From the NCBI GenBank assembly GCA_015069185.1, contig SVJB01000014.1, positions 1-49,276 of the forward strand: 49,276 bases of DNA, in the 5' to 3' direction. The notes beneath the pieces are model-generated. The model saw nothing but the letters and a program-made list of their open reading frames with translations. It searched no databases and was not told the origin of the DNA. The position numbers were made by a program, and so were the translations under genes. Every line of letters begins with the position of its first letter. Within the stretch, counting starts at the first letter, position 1. Shown in pieces: positions 1 through 8,208 of this stretch. Source of the stretch: Oscillospiraceae bacterium (GTDB lineage Bacteria > Bacillota > Clostridia > UBA1212 > UBA1255).

Positions 1-96
1 TCATTTTACAACGAACAACGTCCCGCGTATTCTTTGAACTATTTGACACCTAAACAGTATCGTGAATATTTTTCAAATTCTATGATGATTAATTAA
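1..96 (+). pseudogene. C-terminal end of an IS3-family transposase (cut by window edge)
   Basis: Frame 1 is open from the first base to a TAA at 94-96 and reads 31 residues beginning SFYNEQRPAYSLNYLTP. The FYNEQRP.YSLNYLTP.QYR pattern is the typical end of the DDE integrase core of IS3-family (OrfB) transposases. Only the tail is visible, so whether the element is intact upstream cannot be told. It is followed at once by a plausible right inverted repeat. Confidence 0.75.
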
Positions 97-100
97 AAAA

Positions 101-127
101 TGTGTCTACTTTTTGTTGACTAGTGCA
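101..127 (+). mobile_element. Putative right terminal inverted repeat of the IS3-family element
   Basis: Read on the minus strand this segment begins TGCACTAGTCAACAAAAAG and ends in TAGACACA. It starts with the TG dinucleotide and has the A-rich centre and GACA-like inner end usual for IS3/IS150-type terminal repeats. It lies 4 bp after the transposase stop. The left end is outside the window, so the repeat cannot be confirmed by pairing. Bases 128-224 hold no gene; they include an A/T-rich stretch resembling the repeats near 13,980. Confidence 0.45.
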
Positions 128-224
128 GTTTTTTTAGCTTTTATATAGTTTTACTAAAAAACAGCTAGTGTAAAATAAAACCTGTGAAAATCAATAATTC
201 TTCTCCAACTGATTCTATAAAAGG

Positions 225-250
225 AAAAGGCCCCAATTAAGGGGCCTTTT
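225..250. terminator. Bidirectional rho-independent terminator
   Basis: AAAAGGCCCC and GGGGCCTTTT form a perfect 10-bp stem around the 6-nt loop AATTAA. T-rich sequence follows on both strands, so it can stop the minus-strand PepSY gene (stop at 265) as well as readthrough from the IS element. Confidence 0.85.
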
Positions 251-264
251 TGGATGGATAGATT

Positions 265-1233
265 TTAGTCGTCTATTTCAACTTCTCTTTTTACGATCTC
301 GCCGGTTTTAGCATCAATGTCGTATTCATATTCGATTTTGTAACCGTCTGCGTATATTTCAAAGTCGATTTCGTAAATAACTACGCCTCTTTTGTTGTCT
401 AATTCAATTTCGTAGCCTCTGATAACATCGGCCGACACTTTTGCGTTGTCCAATGCAATTTGCTTTGCTGCCTCTTTTGTAATTGTATCAGCAGGCGCCA
501 CAGGTGCCTCGGGAACAGCAGGTGCCTCGGGAACAGCAGGTGCCTCGGGAACAGCAGGTGCCTCGGGAACAGCAGGTGCCTCAGGAACTGCAGGTGCCTC
601 GGGTACCACCGGGACATCTACCTTCTTATCGTTCTTAACTTTCTTGTCAACAATCTCGCCTGTAACAGCATTGATGTCATATTCATAATCAACTTCATGT
701 CCGTCTACTACAACCTCAAAATCGACTTCGTAAATAAGAACGCCTTTTTCTCTATCGAGTTCAGCTTCGCGATCTCTTGCGTTAGCTTCAACAACACCTG
801 CATCCTGATATGCAATTTGCTTTGCTTCTTCAACAGTGATTTTCGCTTCTTCGATAACAGTTATCTGAGAGGTAGATGATACATTTGCTACGACATCAGC
901 GTTCTTATTATCGGTACTCTTTTGCTTGTTATTGTCATTCTTGGATTTGCTATGGATAATCTCGCCTGTTGATTCAACGATATGATATTCATAATCCTTG
1001 TCAACCGTTTCAAACTCTATCTCAACTACTTTAGTGCCTCTTTTTCTCTCAATTTCTATCTCAACATCAAAGATTTCATCGCGGCTTACGCCTGCATCTG
1101 CTACAGCGATATCAAGAGCTTCGTCCTTTACGTTATTTATTGCAGTGCCTGCGGAAATTGCGATTCCGGACATACTTAATATAACAACCACCATTAATGC
1201 TATGAATAATATTTTTCTTTTCGCGTTTTTCAT
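265..1233 (-). CDS. Secreted protein with three PepSY domains and a VPEAPA repeat linker
   Basis: 322 aa. An N-terminal Lys/Arg-rich start and hydrophobic stretch (about residues 5-28) form a signal peptide or signal anchor. Three PepSY-type repeats follow (roughly 35-95, 130-200 and 255-322), each ending in a pattern like YEYDI.A.TGEIV. Between the second and third is an Ala/Pro linker with six VPEAPA units. PepSY domains are small extracytoplasmic modules found in peptidase propeptides and in proteins near two-component systems; the exact role here is unknown. The ATG at 1233 has a good AGGAGGCG site upstream. It is a single gene, with a terminator at 225-250 and a promoter carrying direct repeats at 1281-1300. 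The acidic, repetitive composition suggests a cell-wall location, which is inferred. Confidence 0.85.
   Translation of the reverse strand: MKNAKRKILFIALMVVVILSMSGIAISAGTAINNVKDEALDIAVADAGVSRDEIFDVEIEIERKRGTKVVEIEFETVDKDYEYHIVESTGEIIHSKSKNDNNKQKSTDNKNADVVANVSSTSQITVIEEAKITVEEAKQIAYQDAGVVEANARDREAELDREKGVLIYEVDFEVVVDGHEVDYEYDINAVTGEIVDKKVKNDKKVDVPVVPEAPAVPEAPAVPEAPAVPEAPAVPEAPAVPEAPVAPADTITKEAAKQIALDNAKVSADVIRGYEIELDNKRGVVIYEIDFEIYADGYKIEYEYDIDAKTGEIVKREVEIDD
501..608. repeat. 18-bp tandem repeat, six units, inside the PepSY gene
   Basis: Six units of CAGGTGCCTCGGGAACAG start at 501, 519, 537, 555, 573 and 591. The first four are identical and the last two differ by a few bases. Read on the minus strand they encode VPEAPA repeats. 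Near-identical DNA units suggest recent expansion by slippage, so the copy number may vary between strains. Confidence 0.9.
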
Positions 1234-1267
1234 ATTTACGCCTCCTTTATTTTGGTTTACGTCTTGA

Positions 1268-1300
1268 ATTATATAGGCGCAACATTAAAGGAACATTAAA
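1268..1300 (-). promoter_or_regulatory. Promoter with 11-bp-spaced direct repeats upstream of the PepSY gene
   Basis: On the minus strand a perfect TATAAT lies at 1273-1268. Where a -35 box would be there is instead a direct repeat: AACATTAAA (plus-strand reading) at 1281-1289 and again at 1292-1300, exactly 11 bp apart. Response regulators of the OmpR/PhoB type often bind 11-bp-spaced direct repeats overlapping a poor -35 region and activate transcription. The repeats and spacing are seen; the regulator class is inferred. Confidence 0.5.
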
Positions 1301-1429
1301 ATGAAAAAATATTTTTCAGGCTTGTTACACTTTTTTTTCGGCGGTTATAGGTTGTTTAGAATTATGGGTTTTGGTAGAAATCCGCTTTTCTATTAAAACT
1401 CCAAAAATCCACCTTACCTGCACCGATTT

Positions 1430-1530
1430 TGCTATAATAAGAAGCTGTAACATATGATTGACAAACCTAAATCTTTACGCTATCTTGCATATCATTTCCT
1501 CTTCACGAATTATAAAAAAAGTGTTATACT
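1430..1530 (+). promoter_or_regulatory. Two candidate sigma-A promoters for the 1573-4647 operon
   Basis: An extended -10 element, TGCTATAAT, is at 1430-1438 without a clear -35. A second candidate nearer the gene has TTCACG at 1502-1507, a 17-bp spacer and TATACT at 1525-1530. The second would give a leader of about 35 nt ending in GAAAGGAAATAGA before the ATG at 1573. Confidence 0.5.
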
Positions 1531-1572
1531 AAACTGTGTTTCTATATTTTTGCACGCACGAAAGGAAATAGA

Positions 1573-3006
1573 ATGACAAAGAGAGTTTTCGTATACACAT
1601 TCCTCGTTATTTTTGTAGTAGTATTTATTTTAGTTTCACTATACTACTCTATTTTCCTGTGCAATAAATTTTATATTGGAGATGCAAATGATACAAGTGA
1701 ACTTTCTGCAGCGCCGGACGGTATGAATGTTCTTCCGGGTGGCGATTTGATTTTATACGGCTCGTATGATTACGGAACAAAGAAAGATAAAAGTTTCTAT
1801 AAAGTATATAACGAAGAGGGGAAATTACTGACATATACAACTCTTGGTACAGATGGCAGGAGTGTTATCATGACCGGCATAAATGCCACGGAGAACAGAA
1901 TTATTTTCACATGTATAGACACAAGTCTTACAGATTATCTTGATACGAAATGTGAACTGTATATAGTGGACAGCGAATATAATGTTACGCAAAAGATTTT
2001 GTTAGAGACGAAACAGGAACAAGACGCTTACTATCATGTGATGCCTGTTGATGGTACAACAGATATGTTTGCATGTGTTTCTACTGCATACGTGGATATT
2101 TTCTCTGATGATGGACAGCTCATTTATCAACTGCCTATTGAGAAGGTAGCAAAGGTAATGTGCGTTTCGTACACAGATAACATGTTTGTTATAGGCGGCA
2201 GTCTGGCTCCGGATGAACTTCTGGACTCTTTTACAGATGCGTTTGTTGCTGCATATGATGTAAATGGTACCAAAATCTGGCAGAATGTATATTGTGAAAA
2301 TAACAATCAGGTATCCACGATTGTGTCTGTCAAACATACAGGAAATGGCAATGTTATAGCATACGGCAGATATATTGATTATTCCATGAATCTTGAAGAG
2401 GGTAGCTCAGTGTCAGAGTTGTCCGTTGATGAATTCTACCGGATGACATATTATGGTAATAATACAGAGTTTGAGGTTATCACACCGGATGGAGTTAAGG
2501 ACTATACATTGAAGGCTTCTGTTTTCCTGCAGACTATCAATAAAGACGGTGAGAATATCAAGAATATTGACTATAATGTATTTGAGAATTACGCTGTGCC
2601 TATGCCGGTTGATGTAATGTTCAGCGGAAATACAGAATTTGTTGTCATGACATCATATAGCCTCATCGCATATAAAACACAGACATACAATATTGATATA
2701 AGTATTCTGGATAGCCAACTTAACATGGTAAACGAGTATACAATAGTGCCAAATGACAAGACAGAGATGATCTTTACTATGGATGAGGAACAAAATATAT
2801 ATGGCTATTATTCTCTTGGAGGCACACAAAAATATGTTGCGCGTAATCTTGGTACAGCCGAGTCCCTTATTGAGGAATTTAAGATTATAAATATTGCAAT
2901 GCTGGTACGTGATGTTTTTGTTCGTGTACAAGAAATTATTGACTTGATCTTTATTGGCGTGCTGGTATTTTTCACCCAGAGTATCAAGGCTTGCAGAAGG
3001 AGATAG
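1573..3006 (+). CDS. Membrane-anchored protein of unknown function, possible beta-propeller
   Basis: 477 aa. There is a hydrophobic segment near the N-terminus (about residues 6-28), a long extracytoplasmic body, and a second hydrophobic segment near the C-terminus (about 455-470) followed by KACRRR. The body is rich in short strand-like stretches with recurring NGT/DG turns, as in repeat beta-propellers (for example VYNEEGKLLTYTTL, AAYDVNGTKIWQ), but I do not recognise a family. It has a GAAAGGAAA ribosome-binding site and is followed after 3 bp by a second protein of similar design, so the two probably work together outside the membrane. Confident that it is a gene; the function is unknown. 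Confidence 0.8.
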   Translation: MTKRVFVYTFLVIFVVVFILVSLYYSIFLCNKFYIGDANDTSELSAAPDGMNVLPGGDLILYGSYDYGTKKDKSFYKVYNEEGKLLTYTTLGTDGRSVIMTGINATENRIIFTCIDTSLTDYLDTKCELYIVDSEYNVTQKILLETKQEQDAYYHVMPVDGTTDMFACVSTAYVDIFSDDGQLIYQLPIEKVAKVMCVSYTDNMFVIGGSLAPDELLDSFTDAFVAAYDVNGTKIWQNVYCENNNQVSTIVSVKHTGNGNVIAYGRYIDYSMNLEEGSSVSELSVDEFYRMTYYGNNTEFEVITPDGVKDYTLKASVFLQTINKDGENIKNIDYNVFENYAVPMPVDVMFSGNTEFVVMTSYSLIAYKTQTYNIDISILDSQLNMVNEYTIVPNDKTEMIFTMDEEQNIYGYYSLGGTQKYVARNLGTAESLIEEFKIINIAMLVRDVFVRVQEIIDLIFIGVLVFFTQSIKACRRR

Positions 3007-3009
3007 CAG

Positions 3010-4647
3010 ATGAAGAAAGCTCTTATAACATTTACAGTTATATGTTTAGTTTTGATATGTGCTCTTGCTGTCTTGCAGATCACTTCTGTCGATGCATATT
3101 TGACACAGTTGATTAATGGACCTGAAAAGGCGGAAAAAAACTATATTATTCATTCTGATAACCCGGGAGAGTTGTATTCTATAGATGATCCGGCTCTCCC
3201 ATTTATATATGTAGAGAACCGTATGCTATATATGAGCTATAAGGGAGAGGCTATTAATATAACGCCGGATGGTATTAACGTATCTTATTATGATAAGAAA
3301 GAGGATATTAATTATTCACTTCGACACAAGAAGAACTGTATGATAAGCGATGATGGCAGGTACGTGGTATATGTGTTGGAGTTTAACGGAATGCCATATT
3401 TGTACTATTGCGACTTTCACAATATGACATGCGGCTTTGTATCAGATAAGGTTAATTCATTTGAAATTGTGTCTATTCCTGATACTGAGGGACCTAGTGT
3501 AATGTATGCAACAGGATACGAAGCGAGCAACCGACTGATGCTTTTCTATAATGGGGAGAGCAGATTGCTTAAAGAAGATGTTAAGGCAGACTACAGCAAA
3601 GACCACAATATGGCAGTGATCCTTGATTACCGTCATATATTGTATACATACGATTTTGACACGCTTGCGACTACAGTTGTTGATCACAAGGTTACTGATG
3701 TGTATTTTTCCGGAAATCAATACAATTACCTTGACTCCAATGATAACTTTACCGTTTATTATGCCAAGGAAGACGGCGATTATGTTTGCCGGGATGGTGC
3801 TGCTGTCAAATTAAACAGCAATTACATAGATGAAATACCAAATACAATTTATCCATGCGAAGACGGCTATTATGGATTTGATAATGGTGTGCTCACACAA
3901 TATATCGGTGAAAATAAGATCGTTATTGCTTCTGATATTGGTTATATAAACAGTGTCATGCAATACGACAAAGAAGAAAGCCGGTTTGTCGTTGCAACAA
4001 GCGATAGTATATATTCCATCGTAGATAATATACCTGTAAAGCTTATGAAGCTTGACTATAAATATAGATATTGTTCTGATGCCGTATCGAAGCATATGAG
4101 TGTGTACACCAGTGACTATAAACACTTTTATTTTGGTATGTTAACAAGTGGTACAGTACTGTTTAATATAAGAAACACAGATAGCTGGCTCAATAAAGCA
4201 TCAAATTTGCTATATGGATTATATTACGTTGATATAGAGAACCTGGCTGCAGACTATGCCCCTGTTGCTCTTGATTTGCCGGAGTCGCGCAAGCTGCCTG
4301 AGTTAAGGAGTTTTGACACAACAGAGGGACGTCGCGTGATATATACTGCACAGTATAATAATGGGTCGGTGCGCAGTCTGTCTCTGCTTACCGAAGATGG
4401 ACAAGTCCTGAGCCGTGATGTATTGGATACAGCAGGAGACGGTGTCTCTAAGAATGATATTACATTGTACTTTGCCAATGATGGTGTGTATATTATGTAT
4501 GAGACAAAAACAATAAAGATGTTATATAAATTTTCACCGGATGGACATACCCTCGAGACGGAGATGAGTAAGATAGCAGGTGATAATAAACAGGATTTTA
4601 TTGTGGCAACGTCTTTTGGTGAGATGATTATTTTCGTTCTGGAGTAA
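3010..4647 (+). CDS. Membrane-anchored protein of unknown function, second gene of the pair
   Basis: 545 aa. An N-terminal hydrophobic segment (about residues 5-25) is followed by a large extracytoplasmic region with many strand-turn repeats (for example DDPALPFIYVENRMLYMSY, DDGRYVVYVLEFNGMPYLYY), suggesting a TolB/WD-like beta-propeller. Unlike its neighbour it has no C-terminal hydrophobic segment. It starts 3 bp after the stop of the previous gene with AGGAGATAGCAG before the ATG, so the two are co-transcribed. It converges on the AraC-fusion gene with a gap of only 23 bp and no visible terminator. No family is recognised. Confidence 0.8.
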   Translation: MKKALITFTVICLVLICALAVLQITSVDAYLTQLINGPEKAEKNYIIHSDNPGELYSIDDPALPFIYVENRMLYMSYKGEAINITPDGINVSYYDKKEDINYSLRHKKNCMISDDGRYVVYVLEFNGMPYLYYCDFHNMTCGFVSDKVNSFEIVSIPDTEGPSVMYATGYEASNRLMLFYNGESRLLKEDVKADYSKDHNMAVILDYRHILYTYDFDTLATTVVDHKVTDVYFSGNQYNYLDSNDNFTVYYAKEDGDYVCRDGAAVKLNSNYIDEIPNTIYPCEDGYYGFDNGVLTQYIGENKIVIASDIGYINSVMQYDKEESRFVVATSDSIYSIVDNIPVKLMKLDYKYRYCSDAVSKHMSVYTSDYKHFYFGMLTSGTVLFNIRNTDSWLNKASNLLYGLYYVDIENLAADYAPVALDLPESRKLPELRSFDTTEGRRVIYTAQYNNGSVRSLSLLTEDGQVLSRDVLDTAGDGVSKNDITLYFANDGVYIMYETKTIKMLYKFSPDGHTLETEMSKIAGDNKQDFIVATSFGEMIIFVLE

Positions 4648-4670
4648 GAAGCTCAAAATAAATATTTATA

Positions 4671-7310
4671 TCAGATTGTTTTATGCTTTGTTCTGTTCTT
4701 TACCTGGTTCTTACTGGAATCGCTAAGCTCATCTGAACTTTGGCTGAACCCCGATACGGCTATTACAGATTTATCAGTTTGCTTATTCTGATAACTATTA
4801 AACTGCACACAAGGTAGCCCACTAAGTGACGCATTCAGGAATACGTCGATTAACTTATCTCTGTTTATATCATAAAGTAAATTATCTTCTATATCAATTG
4901 TAACAGAGAACATTCCGGGAGCTTTCTCAAAAGGATAAGAGGCAAGGGATAAAAGTAGTGCATACAATCCATTAAAATCTTGTCCCGGCACAGGAGACAT
5001 GCCACATGCAAGGGGATCTGACTTATATCGTCCGTCGGGAGTAGCTGCTGTTTGCTTACCGAAATCCACATTCCACAAATATGTATAGAACTGAGCGTGA
5101 AATTGTTGCCCAATATTGTTTGAATTTGCAGTGATTATATCGCATATCTTGTTGAAAAGCGGTAGGGCTAATTTCTTTATTACAGGTAAATTATTTCCGT
5201 ATTTTGGCACTTTATCTGTAAGAGCACCATATAACTTCTTATCAGGGAAATTCATATACATTTGTTTTCTTATGTAATCAAGTGTGTACTCATGTCTCTC
5301 AAAGACTAATGTGTTAATAGCAGCCAGAGAATCAACAAGATTTGGGAAACCAAACAGCATAACCTGATAATAATTATACAAAGGCCCGCCTGAGTTATAA
5401 TCCTTTCCTGTAAGAACACAATTGTCTGTGAGCAATGATTTAAAAGGCACAGGAGAATTAACCATAGCAAAAGGAATGTTATAATCTATTAGCCGGCAGG
5501 AAAGCGTAATAATATATTCTAATTGCTCTGTTACAGCATTCATAAATGATGAAAAAGAGGAGAAAGCACCGCTACTACCGGTGTTGGACGCACAGATTTT
5601 ATCTGCATGAAAGAGACTCTTTCCGCCATTTATAGCGTATTCCAAAGCCTTGAGAAGGTTAATTTGTCCTGACGCAGGATGATGATTAGTTTTGCCGGGG
5701 ATGGTAATACCGCTGCAACCTGCAAGGGCATAATCATATGCATCAACAGTAGCGATTCCGTGAGTTATTAATGCAGGAATAACAACATCGTCATTAAGAA
5801 AAATAGGAGTTGTGTTTTTTTTCTGCGAGATTACTTCAAAAACCTTCTCTATAAATTTTCGGTTAGTTATTTTAGGGCTGTAACGGATAGCGAGCGGGCA
5901 AGCGATATCGAGTATTTGTATAGCATCCAAAAACATATAGGATAGCTCATTTACAACACAACTACCATCTTGGTTACTACCGCCGATAACAATTTGTTGT
6001 GGTTCATTATTAGAACCGTATATCTTTATTAAAAAAGCACACAAAAGTTCTAATGCTTCCTTGTGATTAATACGTCCTGATGCAAGATCGTAACAGTAAT
6101 ATGGATATAGTAACTGATCCAATCTGCCAAAGGAGTTTTCGTTAATTCCATCTTCCCATGTGTTTAAAATATTAACGAAATAAATGCACTGTAATGCCTG
6201 AGCAAAGGTTTGGGCGGGGAAGGCAGGAACTTGTTTGCAATTCTCAATTATCTGCATATAATCCATGCGCTTTTTTTCATCTGTTTCAGTTTCTAACAAT
6301 CTTTGTGCTTCTTGAGCATACTTGTTTCCTATCTCTGCTGCTGCAACACAAATTTTAAGTAGGTTGTTGTAAAAAGGTCTATGTTCTTTGTTTTTTCGTA
6401 AAATGTCAGTTATCCAATCCTTAATTCCTCTGAAACCCATTTGCAGTACTTTTTCATAACTAATTATTGAATGATGATTTACACTGCAACAACCAACCAC
6501 GGCAGCATCTTCAATGGCATTTTTTTCTGAACTTTTGAGATCCGGAGGTCGGCGGAAGCCGGATAAATACAAGTTGTTCGTATAATGTGAACGAAAACGA
6601 TCCGATGATTCTGTAGTCAAATATATAAGCTCATTTATCTGTGCTTCTGTTAATTGAGATGGCTTCAGATATTCTGTGATGAGTTGTTTATGAATTTGTT
6701 TGTTTAATTTCTCTATACCGTATACTTCGTGAAAATATTGATCATAATTGTATCCGACAATTAGCTCATAGGGTTTTATAATCGGAATGGAATTTTTTAT
6801 TACAGAAATTAATGATGCGCACATAAGATTTTCAGCTGTTCTCTTTCTTGGTGATACATCATAATAGCCTTTGACAAACCAGTATAAACGCTGTCCCCGC
6901 ATACGGTGTCTATAAAGCTCTTCTGTTTCTTTATTTAATAAGTGAAATAATCGACTGTTTGCACCAATACTATCCTCAGGTCTGCTTTTATGTTCAATCA
7001 ATTCTTTGCGATAAGAATTGCGGAATTGCGTGGGCGTAACACCAAATTCACGTATGAAGCTTCTTGTAAAACCCCATCTGCTGTTATATCCCATTTCGGC
7101 AGCTATTTCTATTGTACTCTTACCGGCAAGGATATCATCAACTGCAATTTGCATTTGCCTTTTTTGAATGTAGTCTTTGAAGTTTTCGTTTGTATATTGT
7201 TTGAATTTCCTGCAAAAATGATAAGTAGAATATCCGGCCATCGCAGCCATCTCATCTAATGATATCTTACTCTTGATATTATTATTTATATATTTTAATA
7301 CTTCTACCAT
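4671..7310 (-). CDS. AraC-type HTH domain fused to a glycyl-radical-enzyme (PFL-like) domain
   Basis: 879 aa, no signal peptide. Residues 1-100 are a complete AraC/XylS DNA-binding domain with two helix-turn-helix units (SLDEMAAMAGYSTYHFCRKF and IEIAAEMGYNSRWGFTRSF) ending in the hallmark GVTPTQFR. Residues about 120-879 match the glycyl radical enzyme superfamily: GRLDQLLYPYY (395-405), AGCSG with the presumed active-site Cys532, ATPDGR (756-761), and a C-terminal AVSGFS motif with the presumed radical glycine Gly854, then about 25 more residues ending NRTKHK, as in full-length members. Two substitutions are odd: the C-x-Glu of dehydratase-type members is C-S-G here, and the Arg before V-S/A-G is Ala. 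No radical-SAM activase lies in the window. The start at 7310 has GAGGTAGG upstream. It is divergent from the 7451-13763 operon, which it probably regulates. Domain calls are firm; the sensor role is inference. Confidence 0.88.
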   Translation of the reverse strand: MVEVLKYINNNIKSKISLDEMAAMAGYSTYHFCRKFKQYTNENFKDYIQKRQMQIAVDDILAGKSTIEIAAEMGYNSRWGFTRSFIREFGVTPTQFRNSYRKELIEHKSRPEDSIGANSRLFHLLNKETEELYRHRMRGQRLYWFVKGYYDVSPRKRTAENLMCASLISVIKNSIPIIKPYELIVGYNYDQYFHEVYGIEKLNKQIHKQLITEYLKPSQLTEAQINELIYLTTESSDRFRSHYTNNLYLSGFRRPPDLKSSEKNAIEDAAVVGCCSVNHHSIISYEKVLQMGFRGIKDWITDILRKNKEHRPFYNNLLKICVAAAEIGNKYAQEAQRLLETETDEKKRMDYMQIIENCKQVPAFPAQTFAQALQCIYFVNILNTWEDGINENSFGRLDQLLYPYYCYDLASGRINHKEALELLCAFLIKIYGSNNEPQQIVIGGSNQDGSCVVNELSYMFLDAIQILDIACPLAIRYSPKITNRKFIEKVFEVISQKKNTTPIFLNDDVVIPALITHGIATVDAYDYALAGCSGITIPGKTNHHPASGQINLLKALEYAINGGKSLFHADKICASNTGSSGAFSSFSSFMNAVTEQLEYIITLSCRLIDYNIPFAMVNSPVPFKSLLTDNCVLTGKDYNSGGPLYNYYQVMLFGFPNLVDSLAAINTLVFERHEYTLDYIRKQMYMNFPDKKLYGALTDKVPKYGNNLPVIKKLALPLFNKICDIITANSNNIGQQFHAQFYTYLWNVDFGKQTAATPDGRYKSDPLACGMSPVPGQDFNGLYALLLSLASYPFEKAPGMFSVTIDIEDNLLYDINRDKLIDVFLNASLSGLPCVQFNSYQNKQTDKSVIAVSGFSQSSDELSDSSKNQVKNRTKHKTI

Positions 7311-7450
7311 GATATCCTACCTCTTTTATATAAAATGATTCTACTTATGATACACGCATTTTGTCAATAGAAATGAAAAAATACAGCAAAAAATGTTGCA
7401 CATTGCAGAAATTATAGTGAGATAATGTGAAAAAAAGAAAGGATAATATC
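7311..7450. promoter_or_regulatory. Divergent control region of the AraC-fusion locus
   Basis: 140 bp separate the fusion gene from the start of the lipoprotein operon. On the plus strand TTGCAC (7396-7401) and GATAAT (7421-7426) could be a promoter with a long 19-bp spacer, the kind of weak promoter that needs an activator. The TTGCA direct repeat at 7396 and 7403, and the A/T-rich stretch before it, are candidate binding sites. No motif is strong enough to name an operator. Confidence 0.35.
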
Positions 7451-8188
7451 ATGAAAAAGAGAAGTAAGTTTATTGTTATTTTTTTGGTCCTAATATTAGG
7501 AGTAATTGTTGCTTTGTCAGCTTGTGGAGATGACAACAGTAATCCTAAACCTACCGCAAATCCCACTGCGAATCCTACTGCTGCTTTAGACCCGACAATT
7601 GAGCCTACTGCTGTGATTACCCCGACACCGAGTCCTACTCAAGAGCCTACACCTCGTCCGGAACCTACCCCCAAGGGCGATCATTCAGGAGGCATTATAT
7701 CAGAGGATCCGGTTGAGGCTCTATTATTTGAGACAGGAGATCATCTGGCTTATTCCCTTACTGATTATCCTATGGCTATTCAATTCTATGCAACAACATC
7801 CTTTGACGGATTAAAATTATCATGCCACAATGGAAATAATAATATCGGAACAGTTGTATTTAGTTTATATGAATGGCAGTATACATATGAAGAAACAATA
7901 GAACAATCTGAACCGATCGAGACGGTTACTTTTGAGAATTATGGTGATAATCACAGCTTACATATGCAATTTAGTCAAGTAAGAGAAGATGGTGAGTATC
8001 TTTTAGTTGTCACAACACCTGATCCGTCAGAGGGCGTAGGTGTTTGGTATTTACCTTCTACTCCTCATGATGCACAGCATGTATTTTTTGAAGATTTATA
8101 TAATGACTATGCCTCTGTAGAGTATTTTATTCTTTGCTATACAAAGACACCGCAGAATCTGTATGGACCACTGACTGAGGTCTGGTAA
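7451..8188 (+). CDS. Lipoprotein with Pro/Thr-rich linker, unknown function
   Basis: 245 aa from the ATG at 7451, chosen because AAAGGA lies 7 nt upstream; an upstream GTG at 7427 has no such site. The signal peptide ends in the lipobox LSAC (Cys25). Residues about 30-75 are a linker of PTANPT/EPTP units that would span the cell wall, followed by a globular domain of about 165 aa rich in aromatic and acidic residues, ending at a TAA 20 bp before the next gene. The C-terminal domain looks like a beta-sandwich of the carbohydrate-binding kind, but this is a guess from composition and context. First gene of a four-gene operon with two hydrolase-like proteins. Confidence 0.82.
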   Translation: MKKRSKFIVIFLVLILGVIVALSACGDDNSNPKPTANPTANPTAALDPTIEPTAVITPTPSPTQEPTPRPEPTPKGDHSGGIISEDPVEALLFETGDHLAYSLTDYPMAIQFYATTSFDGLKLSCHNGNNNIGTVVFSLYEWQYTYEETIEQSEPIETVTFENYGDNHSLHMQFSQVREDGEYLLVVTTPDPSEGVGVWYLPSTPHDAQHVFFEDLYNDYASVEYFILCYTKTPQNLYGPLTEVW

Positions 8189-8208
8189 TTATTTAAGGGG
8201 GGGCTTCT

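Larger units (their letters stand above)
1234..1572. other. Divergent intergenic region (339 bp)
   Basis: The side nearest 1233 holds the PepSY promoter with its direct repeats. The side nearest 1573 holds two plus-strand promoter candidates (TGCTATAAT at 1430-1438 and TTCACG/TATACT at 1502-1530). I see no further ORF with a ribosome-binding site, no RNA gene and no terminator here. Confidence 0.6.

Noticed and set aside
501-608. CRISPR-like array
   Set aside because: The 18-bp units have no spacers and encode VPEAPA repeats in a protein.
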